This document shows, piece after piece, positions 23,812 to 35,576 of a DNA stretch of 64,000 bases. Both the position numbers and the translations under genes were made by a program. Within the stretch, counting starts at the first letter, position 1, and every line of letters starts with the position of its first letter. Source of the stretch: Phragmites australis (taxonomy: Eukaryota > Streptophyta > Magnoliopsida > Poales > Poaceae); assembly GCF_958298935.1 (NCBI RefSeq), contig NC_084922.1, positions 7,318,501 through 7,382,500 on the forward strand, read 5' to 3'. The notes under the pieces were generated by a model. The model worked only from the letters and a program-made list of their open reading frames with translations. It ran no database searches and was not told where the DNA came from.

Positions 23812-24284
23812 GACTCCACGCCTGAACACCCCGACAATCCCAACCACTTCTCCCCCTACTCCGCACGACAAGGCACCGCCGCTCCTTCACCCGATTCGCA
23901 ATTGAACCACAGCAATAGCATATCCGAAAAGATTTTAGGGAGAAAGTTCCGTACCTCCCGTCGTCGCTCCTCGTCACCGTCGCACCGCCTCCGGTGACGT
24001 CGCAGCTTCCCTCCACACGTGCGCTTGGATCAAGCCTTCGGGAGCCCCTCTTTGTCACAGCCAACCTTTCACCGCCCTCCTCACGCGCGCTGTCGTCACC
24101 GCCCTCGCTTTCGTCTTTGCGAAGGAATAGCAGAGAGAGTTTTGAAAAAACAAACATCTCTTCTCTCTTGTCCCACGTCAGCCCCCGATATGCATCTCTT
24201 GAAGCCCGGCGGCCGTTCCCTTCATAATCTTTTTCCCATTGTAAAGGGAAGGCATACCGCTAAGAGAATTCCTCGCAGATGGTC
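23812..24284. mobile_element. Terminal fragment of a PIF/Harbinger element (same family as 48713-57545)
   Basis: It matches the reverse complement of about 49285-48713 in order: CGCCTGAACACCCCGACAATCCC, TACTCCGCACGACAAGGCACC, CGTACCTCCCGT, CACACGTGCGCTTGGATCAAGCC, CCCATTGTAAAGGGA. It ends in GATGGTC followed by TTA (24285-24287). The fragment begins exactly where the Gypsy LTR ends. It may have been promoter/leader sequence of the element; open frames here carry no recognised domain. Confidence 0.7.
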
Positions 24285-24287
24285 TTA

Positions 24288-25172
24288 GGTTGGCTTCCGG
24301 CCAGAACCAGAACGGCCCCGTAGTACATTGATCTAAAGAAATGGAGGAGATAATAATGGGACCGATGACGGACTCGGCGATTTGACGTCCGCCACGACGG
24401 ACCGATGAGGACGACAGAGTTAATGGGCTGGGCCCACGTCTCGGTGTGGGCTGGGGCCACGCCCCTCGACGAGGAATAGTGAGCCGTACTGTGGCCCGCC
24501 CCGGCCGGCCGAGTCGTGCGATGGGACGCCTCCCCTTTCCTCCCGCTTGCTTCTTCTGCCTCTCCGCCCTACAGTGCACTCTCGTACTACGGTTTTCCTC
24601 CACTTTTTCCCTCCTTTTTCAAAGCTAGGCAAAACGACTCGTACTAGCTATCTCTATCTGCAGACTGCATCTGTGGTCTACAAGTACTCCTGCAAGCCTA
24701 CAACTACTACTACGGAGCCATACATACATGTATACGGTATATGCCATTCTGCTCATGTACTCTACTACTATAGTACTGTATTTGCCAGTGCACACAGGCA
24801 TTCTATAGCTAGGCCAGGTACTTTTCATTTCAACTGAAAAAGAAAGGAAAAGCAGTACGGGATGCATTGTGTGCGTACATGACATTTGCAAAAAATTACA
24901 CAGGGAAATGGTTAAAAATATGAAATTACACAGGGATGTTAGTTGTGCTAGGTATTTTTAAGCTGCAGGGTTTTTTTAGCCAATGCATGTGCTATTACAG
25001 TTACACAAACCTAGCTCCTGTCTCCCATTGATCAGAGGTTTGATCAGTGGATATATACTAATCGGTACGTAATCACTACCTGCCGGTCGGCCGATGATAC
25101 AGCGCCGTCTAGCGACATGAACATCTCATTGCAACTGCTACAAAACTCTTACTTTTGAGGTGGGGCCGACGA
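24288..25172. other. Intergenic, nothing recognised
   Basis: GC-rich up to about 24560 (open frames on both strands, no domains), then a mixed tract. No splice-supported gene, RNA or repeat family identified. Confidence 0.4.
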
Positions 25173-27091
25173 ATTAGGATCGCAAAGGGTGACCAAAAGA
25201 TTAGTAGGTGTTTTAATAAATTTCTTTTAAAATTAATGATTTACATCTATTTTGTTAACTTAATGCACCTTAAATTATAAGTGGAAGTAAACGGAGAAAA
25301 ACTTAGTTGAGATAAAGTAAAATTATAACTCTCATAGATGATATATGAACCTTAGGTTTTATAGAGCACAACTAGTCATTGCCACAAAACCAAGCGACTT
25401 AGCAAAAAACACAAGAAATCAAAGAAGATGATCTTTGAAAAAAACAACTTTCCAAGTTGATAGTATAGAAGCAAGAGAATTTAAGACCCACTCGTATATA
25501 TGAGTATGTGAATGTTTATGCATCTAATAACAAGAAGAACAATATTTTAAGATAGAAAACTTGTAGCTCAAAAGCAAAAACAAAAATCAATAAGAAAATA
25601 GAAGAACTTGCATGAAAGGTCAAGGAACCTAAAGAAGGAGATGAACACAAACTCATGCGAGAAAATAAATTTCACTAAGTATAGAGATCAGCCTATTTTA
25701 AAAAGTTTACAAAGATTCTTCTCTCATAAAAGCTCAATCTAACCTATTACAAAGACTAAGTCAATCTTCTCGTCTCCTTCAAAACATATCACTAGGCTCT
25801 CAAATAACTGGCTCACCTTTTCCTACAGCCTTACCCCTCTATTTATAGGTCTAGAGAGGTAGCTTAGCTCTTAAGTTTCCTTATTTCCAAAATACCCCTC
25901 GCTTACAATGGCCTCCTATCTATCACCATGGTATTCTAGTCTATATTTTGCTCCATTCATTGAATGGTCATGACACGTTCATGACTTAGCTTCGCCTTGA
26001 TGCTAGCTTCACGATGATGACACATGCACTTCACTCTTCCATGGTTTTGAGACCAAACCACGAAACTGTCTCACACGTTTCTCAAAGCGTGACTCACATC
26101 TACTTGCTTTGACCTCAAGCAAGCATCCCTATATCGACGCGTATACTCCATCTAGCGATCTTGACTGCTGGTAAGTCTCTCCCGCTCTCGATCCTTCAGG
26201 CCACCTTCTCACTCGCACAGGTATCCCCTTTCGCTTGACTTTGTTAGCACGCCGTCTTCATCCTTACTTCCGAGCTTTGCTTGACCTCCATGTGCACAGC
26301 TAGGATCTCTGTCGACTTCGCCGAACCTCCTCGATTGTTTGGCACTAAGCACTTCGCTTGGCCCCGATCATCCCATCGTCGTTCGCCAAGTTGCATCCAT
26401 TACGTACACATCATTAGACAAGCAGACATGTATCTCCAAACACATATAACTTCATCACAAGTTAGTTTAAATCAATTCCCTATTGAAAAAGATAGTCGCA
26501 ACAAAAATGTGAACACCAAATGGTCCAACGCTCACATCAGTACAAGCAAGAGACCATCCGGTATGTACTCTTCCTCTGGCTCTAGAATCCCTCTAAAAAA
26601 TGCTCTAGCGATGCTCTGGTGTTCAGTCATGCCCATCACGGGACCTTCCGGTGAGTATATTTCACTAGACCATTTTTTGCAACATCTCTGTTAAATGGTT
26701 TGGTGCTCTCTGAGCCCATCACTAGACCATCTGGTGCACTATCTTCGTCCTAACACCGAAAACTTCTTCTCTGCTGGAATTGGTCCAGTACCTTTTGTGC
26801 TTTACACCGGACCTTCCGGTGTGAACCTTCATTTCTGCCTGTGCATTGTAATGCTCCGGCGCTCACACTTGTTACACACCGAACTATCTGGTGATGTCAA
26901 AAGCCCTCACATCGGACGATCCGGTGAGTGTAAACTTCCTATGCTCGAGACAAAAACTCCAACTCCAACTTTGATTAGCCTTAAACAAAATCACACACAA
27001 ACAAGTTCGTGCCAACCAAGTCCAACTCAAATCCAACATTGTCAATAACTCATAACAAGCAAACCAATGCACTTATCCACTTGGTTTCACA
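25173..27091 (-). repeat. 3' LTR of the large Copia element
   Basis: It aligns with 35577-37492 from TGACCAAAAGATTAG..AATAAATTTC at the left to CAATAACTCAT and TTGGTTTCACA at the right. It contains CACCGGA..TCCGGTG palindromes (about 26540-26930). On the element strand it starts TGTGAAACCAAGTGG. The left edge is placed by alignment and may be off by a few bases. Confidence 0.85.
26540..26930. repeat. CACCGGA..TCCGGTG palindrome array in the Copia 3' LTR
   Basis: Variants such as GACCATCCGGTATG, ACCGGACCTTCCGGTG, GACCATCTGGTGCAC and CGGACGATCCGGTGAGTG recur. The same array occupies 36930-37340 in the 5' LTR with better-preserved copies (CACCGGATGGTCCGGTG, CACCGGACCATCCAGTG). Confidence 0.8.
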
Positions 27092-27102
27092 ATCTCCCCC
27101 AT
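27092..27102 (-). other. Polypurine tract of the large Copia element
   Basis: The element strand reads CATCATGGGGGAGAT immediately before the TGTGAAACC start of the 3' LTR. Confidence 0.8.
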
Positions 27103-27903
27103 GATGAGTGCATTGACAACATTACAAAGAGCAAAGAATGGTTTGAAGAAGGCATAAGAGAGTCATCCAAGTGACTAAACACTTCTAGAAAGAGCAAAGC
27201 ATGTTACTTGGCATAAGAAGGATTACAAAAGCTTCAAAAGAGAAGAGAGGCAAGCCAAAAACCTCAAAAGGCTCATATGCATATGCTCCATGCTCCCCTT
27301 GACGAATGCACAATTATGTATTTTCTACCCTTTTTACTATGCAAGATTCTTTTTTGTGGATTAATGCATATTTTCTTCCCCTTTGGTAATGCAAACATCA
27401 AGGACAAAATTTCTCCTCCTTTGAGAGAAAATAACTTTCAGTGCAAAAGATGTGCAGATAAAATGGAAGTCTACAAAGCCTCACATATAGATCATAAAGC
27501 ATTTTCAAGGACTAGAGATGTCAAAGCACTATGAGGAGTAAGCAATATAATTTAAAGGTGCACAAAGTCTCAAAGTGATTTAATATCACAAGCACTATGA
27601 GTGAAGAAAGTTTTAATCATGTTGTTCAATTTTTCAAAAGGTGTCCCCATAAGAGAATCGATAGTTTCATAATCAGTGCAAAGATTAGAGAAACTAGTGC
27701 TATACCAAGTTCAAATGAGGCAACAAAGTTCAACCCGACGAGCTATAAAAACACCCACATATCAATCTAAGCCATAGTTTGACAAGATAAAAAAGAGCAT
27801 TCTTAGCACATTAAAAAACACAAATTAGTTTTATTAGTTGATCATTTAATTATCCTCAACTAAACTTAAGTAATCATGGGTTCACTTCTTTGGCAAACCA
27901 CAT

Positions 27904-29524
27904 TGTAGCGAAAATGGTCCTATTAGGCCATGATTGTGATTTTGGTGATTAATGATAACATAGTCAATATGACTAATATGTTTGCTAAGTATATGCTTCA
28001 GTAGGTTTCATGGATGCAATACATAAAGAAGCCTTCATAGTTGGGATAAAGTTTAGTTGAATTGGAGAAGTTACAGGAGAGTTGTTCTTACCGGATGGTA
28101 TGGTGTACTGAAGGTAGTACTCATAGGATCTTTGTGTACAAATACAGTTGACCTCACTGGAAAGTCCAATGTTAAGAAAGTTTAACACATCGGACAATAA
28201 AAAGTGCAAAGAGAAAGCAAAAAGACCCTACCAGATGGTCCGGTGCTTACGAAGTGTGCTCACCGGAGCATTTCTGACAGTGAGTGAGGATCACCTCACC
28301 GGATGATCCGGTGCTCAATGTATCGTATACACCGGAGCATTTCTAAAGGAATGAAGAGAAGAAGCCATACACCGGATGATCTGATGTGAAGAACTGTGTG
28401 CACCGAAGGCTTACACCGAGGCATTTTGTGTAGAGAGAGTTCAAGTGACTCGGTTGGCTCAAGACAACTCACCGAAGGCTTACACCAGAATATTTTACAC
28501 AGAGAGGTTGCAAATGTGCGGTTTGGCTCAAGTTAACTCACGGGATAGTCCAGTGATGGAGATGAAGTATACACCAGAGTGTCCGATATTTATAGTGACT
28601 TTGAGTGAGAGTCCAACAGCTAGTTTCTACTGGTGTACACACCAGATGGTCCGATGCTTGTACCACTGTTGTCACCAGATCATCCAGTGTTAACAGTTTT
28701 TGTGAGCCATTAGGGCAATAGCTAGTTGGCAGGTTTAAGGCTATTTATACCCCTCCACTTAGTCATTTAAAGGTGCTGGAGTCCAAAGAAACTTAGAGAC
28801 AATTGAGAAGACATCCAAGCCACCATAGTGCTTAATGTGATCATCCAAGGTGATTAAGCATATGATTAGTGAGTGATTAGTGCTTATAGGCCTGGAGAGA
28901 TTGTTGCTAGGTGATTGCTGCCTAGAGAGTGGATCAAGAAGTGATCTTAGCTTGCACCGAACGGCACGCCTATGCCTTAGAGTCTTAATGACTCGTCGAC
29001 AATTTGAGCCGAAGTTGCTCAAGCTTATTGACCCTTCGACTTGGTGTAGAGCAGTGGCAAGACACGTGTACAAGGACGCAAAGACTGTTACCTTGGTGGC
29101 TTAAGCTCTGAAGTGATCACGGCGGCAAGTGACTGGAAGAGAGACTTGTGGTGAGGCCTTGCCTTGGTGTCTTGGTGGCTCAACCTACTTGAGGCCTTGG
29201 CGGCTCAAGGGCCGTGATGAGATACCGACCGGGAGCATATCATTTGTGGAGCTCTAACATGGACTATAGGTGGCTTGTGTGCCACCGATACCATGGGATA
29301 AAAATTTCTTATGCCGAGTTTGTCTCTCTACCTTATTTATATTTTCGTAGTTACATAGTTGCAATTTACCTTGCTAGAGTAGGTTCCAATCCTCTTGAGC
29401 TGTAGAGTAGACACACTAGATAAATCTATAGCATATTTAGATAGAAATTGAGATAGGTTTATCTTATGAAGTTTTTGAAGCCATTAGTTTCTAAGTGTCC
29501 TAATTCACCCCCCCCCCCTTCACA
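27904..29524 (+). repeat. Solo LTR of a second Copia-type element, nested
   Basis: It begins TGTAGCGAAAATGGTCC (with TTTTGGTGATTAATGATAAC just inside) and ends CCTAATTCACCCCC..TTCACA. The flanks are both CACAT (27899-27903 and 29525-29529), an exact 5-bp TSD, with no internal region: the product of LTR-LTR recombination. It carries its own CACCGGA..TCCGGTG array (about 28220-28690). It is related in layout to the LTRs around it but inserted in the opposite orientation. Confidence 0.85.
28220..28690. repeat. CACCGGA..TCCGGTG palindrome array in the nested solo LTR
   Basis: Repeats include ACCAGATGGTCCGGTGCT, CACCGGATGATCCGGTGCTC, ACACCGGAGCATTTC and CACCAGATGGTCCGATGC, spaced irregularly over about 450 bp. 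Confidence 0.8.
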
Positions 29525-29859
29525 CACATGAAGCCTTAAGCCACCGTATTGAATTCAATTTTAGCTCAATACTTGATCATTCATTTAACTAACTCAGCAT
29601 ATGATTCAAGATATACAATTTTTCAAAAAGCCAAAAGAAGTTATACATTTGTGACACAAAAGAACACAGGCTCTCCCAATAGTTAATCACGGGCTAAATA
29701 TTTACATAGACAGAGGTTAAAGACCCCTAATCCGTTGAGCTAAATAAAACGACCTAGCCCTAATTTAAGAACTAATCATGCTAAAGGAAATACTCAAGGG
29801 TGATAGGTAATTATATTCTTATTTCAAGTTTGAGCTTAGAGAATTCATGCTTTCTCAAC

Positions 29860-32800
29860 ACATTTTGTGTCCTGTCTCAAAGGCAACTCCTCCTCACACA
29901 AAACTATAGGAATGGCACACCTCAAGATCTCCTCTCAAATAAGCAAATATGGTTGCATCAAGAGGCTTGGTAAAGATATTGGCTAGCTGGTGTTGGGTAT
30001 ATATATAGCTCAACTAAATGTCCCACATCTCATTGTGGTCCCTCAAGAACTAGAATCTCACATCTATGTGTTTGGTTCTATAGTGTTAGACAGTGTTATT
30101 AGCAAGGCTTATGGCACTGGTATTGTCACACAAAAGTGGCACACTCTTGAAGTCTAATCCATAGTCTCTCAAAATAGCAACCATCCATAAAATTTGTGAG
30201 CAACAGCTAGCGGCAGCTACATATTCAGCCTTAGGAATAGACTACGCAACGCTAAACTACTTGTAAAAAAACCAACACACAAGAAAAGTACACAAGAAAT
30301 AACAAGTACTGGAGGTACTCTTCTTGTCAATTCTACAGCTAGCAAAATCCGCATCCGAAAATTTTGAAGAGAGAGAGAAGAAGATGCAGAAAACCAAAGA
30401 CCATACTCAAGAGTGTGCTTGAGGTACCTGAGTATGCGCTTCACCACTTGGGGTGAGACATCCTTAGTGAAGCTTGGAAGCAGGCACATAGGCAAACGAC
30501 AAAGTGGATGTCAGATCTTGTCGTCGTGAGGTACAGAAGGGAGTCAATCATGCTCCTCTACTCTTGCTGATCCACTTTCTCTCCATCCACGTTCGGATCA
30601 AGCACGGTCGAGGTAGCCATCGGTATCACCAAGAGATTTGCATTGCTTATGTTAAACTTCTTCAGCAAGTCCTTGGTGTACTTTGTCTAGTGGACGAATG
30701 TATCTTGCTTACATTGTTTGATTTGCAGCCCAAGAAAGAAGTAAAGCTCGTCCATCATCGACATCTCGAATTCCCTGCTCGTAGTTTCTGCAAACTTGTC
30801 CACAAGTGCATAAGAAGAGCCACCAAATATGATATCATACACATAAATCTGAACAAGTAGAAAATCATTGCCATGCCTGAGAGTAAATAAAGTTTTATCT
30901 ATCGACCCGATCTCATACTCATGTTATAGCAAGAAAGACTTAAGCCTATCATACCAAGTCCTAGGAGCTTGCTTAAGCCTATACAAAACTTTTTGAAACT
31001 TATACACTCTTTTTGGGTATTTAGGGTGCTCAAAATCTAGAGGTTGCTTAACATATAGCTCTTCCTCTATGAAATCATTTAGGAAAGCATTTTTAACATC
31101 TATTTGATACAACTTGAACCCTTTGGATACCGTAAATATAAGAGAATACTAATGGCTTCTAACCTAGCTACCGGTACAAATGTCTCTCTAAAGTCTATCC
31201 CCTCTATTTGAGTGAAACATTGAGCTACAAGTCTAGCCTTGTTTCTCACTATAGACCCATCATCCTCGTGTTTGTTTTTTATCACTCATTTTATGCCTAT
31301 GGTGTGAATATTATGGGGTGGATCTACAAGGACCCAAACAAGGTTTCTCTCAAAGTTTTCTAATTCCTCATGCATGGTACTGACCCAATTTAAATTAGAT
31401 AAAAGATGTCCAATATCATAGGGTTCAAAGGAAGCAACAAATGCAGAATTAGTAAAGTGAGCATGAGAACTAGATGTGGACCGTGTTACCCTTTCATTGA
31501 TGTCGCCGATCATCATCTTTGGAGGATGTCGCCGCTGAATGTGTTGAGGAGCTTCGCGCTGTGAGATGATCTCCCCCTTAAACACTGCCAGTGCATGCTC
31601 GAAAATAGCTGAAGTGGAAGTAGATACTTCAGGACCCTCTGCCGGTGTAGAAGAGGTAGGAACCAGCTCGGGAGCAAGTGTGGTAGTATGAAGTAGTGAA
31701 TCATCCTCGTCATCCCCGAGAGCTAGAAGGTCACCATCTACAAAGATGTTTTCCCACATCTCCTAATCACCTGCACACTCAAGAACAGGGCTAGCACATA
31801 GGGTTGATTCATCAAAGGTTACATCATAAGAATTCATGATGGTGTTACTATCAAGATTAAATATCTTGTAAGAATGACCATGAAAAGAATACTCCAAGAA
31901 AGTTTCATTAGAAGAACGTGACTCGAACACCAAGATTGCCACACTTTAGGATAAATCACCGACAACCAAAAACTCTCAAATGTGAAACATTCGGCTTCCT
32001 CTCAAAACACAGCTCATAAGATGTCAAATTCAAGATCGAGTGTAAAAAAAATCTTATTGGAGATAAAGCACGTTGTGCTAATAGCCTCAGCCCAAAACTT
32101 TCTAGGAGTCCTATACTCATCTCGCACCATCCTAACCATCTCCATCAAAATACGATTCTTCCTCTCAACCACGTCATTCTACTAAGGAACACGTGGGGCA
32201 GAAAATTGATGCTCAATGACATGCTCAAGACAGAAAGCATCAAAGAGATAGTTCATGAACTCGGTGCCATTATCACTGCGAATTGCTTTCAATACACCAG
32301 GAAGTTCTTTGAACAATATCAAAGCTAAGCTCCGAAAGTGTGAGAACACTTCAGCTTTGGTCACAATAAAGAACACCCAAGATTAGCGAGAGAAGTCATC
32401 AACAATGACAAGAACATACGACTTCCCACCCGCCGAGCGAACCCGGGAAGGACCAACAGTGTCCATATAGAGAAGTTTTTCCGGTTGTTCGGTCATCACT
32501 ATATTAACTAGTGGGTGAGACGCGGCAACCATTTTTTCATGCCGACAAGGAGCACAAACAAGATTCTTCTCAAACTTGAGCTTGAGCAATCCTCGGAAAG
32601 CCTAGGACACTCAAACGAGTAAGAAAATCAAAGGTCATATGCCCTAGCCTCCTATGCCACATCCAAAGCTCAGAAGAAGGTTGAGCAATCAAACAATGAG
32701 AAGAACCGAGAGACTTAGAAAAATCAGGTCCAAAAACTCTCCAAACTCTGGAAATCTGACAAATCAAAGCGCTTGAAGAATCAAGAACACGAGAAGTATT

Positions 32801-33079
32801 ACATTTAAAACGTACTTCCAAGCCCTCATACAACAATTGAGATACAAAGAAAAGGTTGTATCCTAGATGCTCCACCAAAGCCACATCCTAGAGAGTAAAA
32901 CTCTCATTCACCCTTACCATACATTTGGCTTTCACCCTTCCTTTCTGAGCATCCCTGAATGTGATGCACTCATGTCGTTTCACGGGTGTGAGGCTGGAGA
33001 ACCATGATGAATCTCCGGTGATGTGGCGTGAACAACCAGAGTCGATGAGCCACTTGTTCTCTAGGCCTCCGCCTGCCAT
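29860..33079 (-). pseudogene. Copia pol remnant (protease to RNase H) of the large element
   Basis: Protease: KWLIDSGCSRHITGD with active-site DSG near 33020-33055. GAG-pre-integrase: ELWMWHRRLGHMTFDFL near 32640-32680. The integrase zinc-binding Cys pair is in LVCAPCRHEKM, the core in YMDTVGPSRVR and VIVDDFSR, then a stop; SDNGTEF lies near 32258-32280. [16 protein letters not shown] near 31160-31230, [20 protein letters not shown] near 31050-31110, and YRLKQAPRTWYDRL near 30925-30985. RNase H: AEYVAAASCCSQ, LCDNTSAISLANN and KHIDVRF near 30040-30230, with FTKPLDATIFAYLRGDL near the end (about 29890). Stops and frame changes occur throughout; the lower limit is approximate. Confidence 0.85.
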
Positions 33080-35513
33080 CTATATGCGAGAAGAATAGTA
33101 GATGGATGGCTCAATACTGGGTTTAGTCATAAACTTCTTAGGAATCTAGTACTGGAGCATCCGCCCTAAAGCAGTAAAAGCAAATGTATTTAAATTAACA
33201 CTCGCACGCTAGGGACGAGAACCACTAAGAGGAAATCATTGTCCGCTAAAGCGATGGAACTCAAAACCTCTTACACATGGAGCAAAACCATATGAATTAT
33301 GGTAAAATCCACACCGGGTATAAACTCTAGGAAGAGACTAAAAAATGTCTGAAACTCATGAGTGAGAGCGAGTAAAGGGTGCATGTACACCAACAGAGGG
33401 GCGGTAGATGTCTTGGGTGCTCCACTCCCACTCACGTCTCTCATCTTTCCTATGACGAAAACAAAAACCAACAAAGTAACCCTCTCTCTGGCATTAGGTG
33501 CAGTGGTAGCATATCTCGAGAACTTGACTGTCAGTCACTCTAGGCTCTTTCACAGGTGCCCTCATCTTAGACTATGGAGTTCTCTTGGGCTGTGGTGTGG
33601 ATTTCTTCTTTGTAGCTTGTTGTGTATGCTTGTTCTTTTCTGGCATGGATTGTGAGGCATTGCTCTTGGTTTTATCTAACTCTAGAGTAGTGGGTGCAGT
33701 GAAGACGATCTTGCCAGGTCTGGTGTAAGCAACTCTCTCAAAGTCCAAACTCAAAGCTAACCCAACCTTATCAGCACACATCTTGGTCTTGTTCAAGATC
33801 AAATCTATTTTGCTCTTGCCTTCTGAGAACTTCTCTACAAGAGAAATGATGTACTCATTTTCAGTCATAAGCTTTTTAACTTGCCCTCTAACCTAGCTGA
33901 GCTTGTCCTTAAGGATAATGCAGGTGAGACATTTAGGCTGCACATCCGTAGAACTCTCAACACTCTCCAATCTATACTCTAGCTCCTTTATACGCTTGTC
34001 TTTTACATTAGCATCCTTTGAGAGCAAAAGACAATTCTTGCGAGCGCCTAAGAAAGTAAGTCTAGACTCCTCAAGGAGCTTCTTCTCGGTAGTCTCAAAC
34101 TGATTGGCGACTTAAGAATGCACAGTTTGAAGCTCGATAAGCTCACTCATGAAAACCAAACAACTCTCATAATCCTCATCCTCAACCTTGACCCTAGACC
34201 TAAGCATCTCAAGCTCAGAAGAAACAGGCTCATACTTAGGCCTAAGCTCCTTCAACTCACTATAGCTTTCTTAAGTAACATATCCTAGCTAACAAGAGCA
34301 TAATTAAAGGTATCGACTTGGATGGAAACTTGGTTGTAGGAAGGTAATACCTCTGAGGGATCAAGCTCGAGGTCACTGTTGTTGTTGTCGTCCGCTATGA
34401 AGCAGAGGCCAGTGAAGTCATTGCCCTTTTTCTTGTTCTTCACTTGTGGTTCCTCCTCCTCCGAGCTCTCCTCCTCGCTAGAAGAGGTGTCGATATCACT
34501 GAGAGCTGCCACAAACGCCCTGGAAGCCACCCTGACTGCCTTCTTGACTATCGTGTCATGATTCTTCTTGAAGAAGGGCTTCTTATTCTTCCTATTGTGC
34601 TTGCCGTGGTCGTGGTCATGGTCTTCCCTCTTCTTGAGCTTGGGACAATCCTCCTTAAAGTGAGTGGTATCATCACACTCAAAGTAGGTATGAGAGCCAC
34701 CACTCCTCATGTCTCGGTGATTGTTATAGAAGCAAATGAACTTCTTCACAATGAGAGCAAGATCCTCATCATCCAATGTGTCCACCTGCCCCTCTGTGAT
34801 AGAAACCAAGACAAAACAAATCCATTTGGTGAGATGTTAGTACAAGAAAATCTAGCTCTAGTCTAATTGTCACCACTAGATCCAAAAACTAACATCATGT
34901 TCTGAGACAAGGGGTTTTTGATACCTATCTGAGCTACCTTGGCTATCCCAGTGGACTTGAGCTTGATGAAGAATTCATCACAAGTCAATGTGTCATAACT
35001 TTGTGACTCTTCAATGCTCGAGATCTTCACTTCTCATATACTACGATCAAGAGTATAGAGAAGCTTGATCCCCCTCTCATGATTAGAGTAGGATAAAACA
35101 CCAGTAGATCTAAGATTGCTAACAATTCTATCAAATCTAGCAAATATAGCATCCAAAGATTCACCGGGTCTTTGCACAAATATTTGATATTCTTGGTTTT
35201 ACGTGCTTTGGCGTCTAGCCTTAATTTGATTAGTGTCTTCATAAAAGACACTAAGAGTATACTAGATCTCCTAGGCAGTATGGAGATGCTACACCCTGTC
35301 AAACTCATTTCGGCTCAGGCTTGTTCTAGCTTTGTTGTTTGTCTCATATTGTTTGATTTGAACATGAGTCATGCGAGCAGCATGGATCTCATAGTTGGTA
35401 TAAACTATTTCCTAAATTGCACTTTCTTGGTTTAGAAGATAAGCCTCCATGTGCACCTTCTAGTATGAAAAATCTCGACCATCAAACAACAAAATCTTCC
35501 TACTTCTCTCCAT
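33080..35513 (-). pseudogene. Copia gag remnant of the large element
   Basis: The start ATG at 35511-35513 opens MERSRKILLFDGRDFSY, then a stop where Trp is conserved, then KVHMEAYLLNQ: the UBN2 gag N terminus. Further on are the SLDAIFARFDRIVSNLRS-type helix (near 35090-35160) and a damaged zinc knuckle, YFECDDTTHFKEDCP (near 34650-34690), which has lost its first Cys. A Lys/His-rich and Ser/Glu-rich acidic stretch follows (34390-34620). An additional helical region (33572-33868) precedes the protease. Confidence 0.78.
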
Positions 35514-35557
35514 TGTCACCTACGGATCACATAACCGGTTAAGGTCAACAAGTGATC

Positions 35558-35576
35558 AAACTGACTTTGATACAAT
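35558..35576 (-). other. tRNA primer-binding site of the large Copia element
   Basis: The element strand reads ATTGTATCAAAGTC directly after the LTR end ..GGTCATACA. The usual initiator-Met site is TGGTATCAGAGC, so this is a degenerate match. Confidence 0.65.

Larger units (their letters stand above)
27103..29859 (-). other. 3' non-coding region of the large Copia element with nested solo LTR
   Basis: Sequence between the end of the RNase H frame and the polypurine tract. Discounting the nested LTR (27904-29529 with TSD) about 1.1 kb remains. It is AT-rich with no domain recognised. Confidence 0.5.

Noticed and set aside
24178..24632. GC-rich overlapping frames on both strands near 24.2-24.6 kb
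   Set aside because: No recognisable domain; partly within the Harbinger fragment and probably non-coding.
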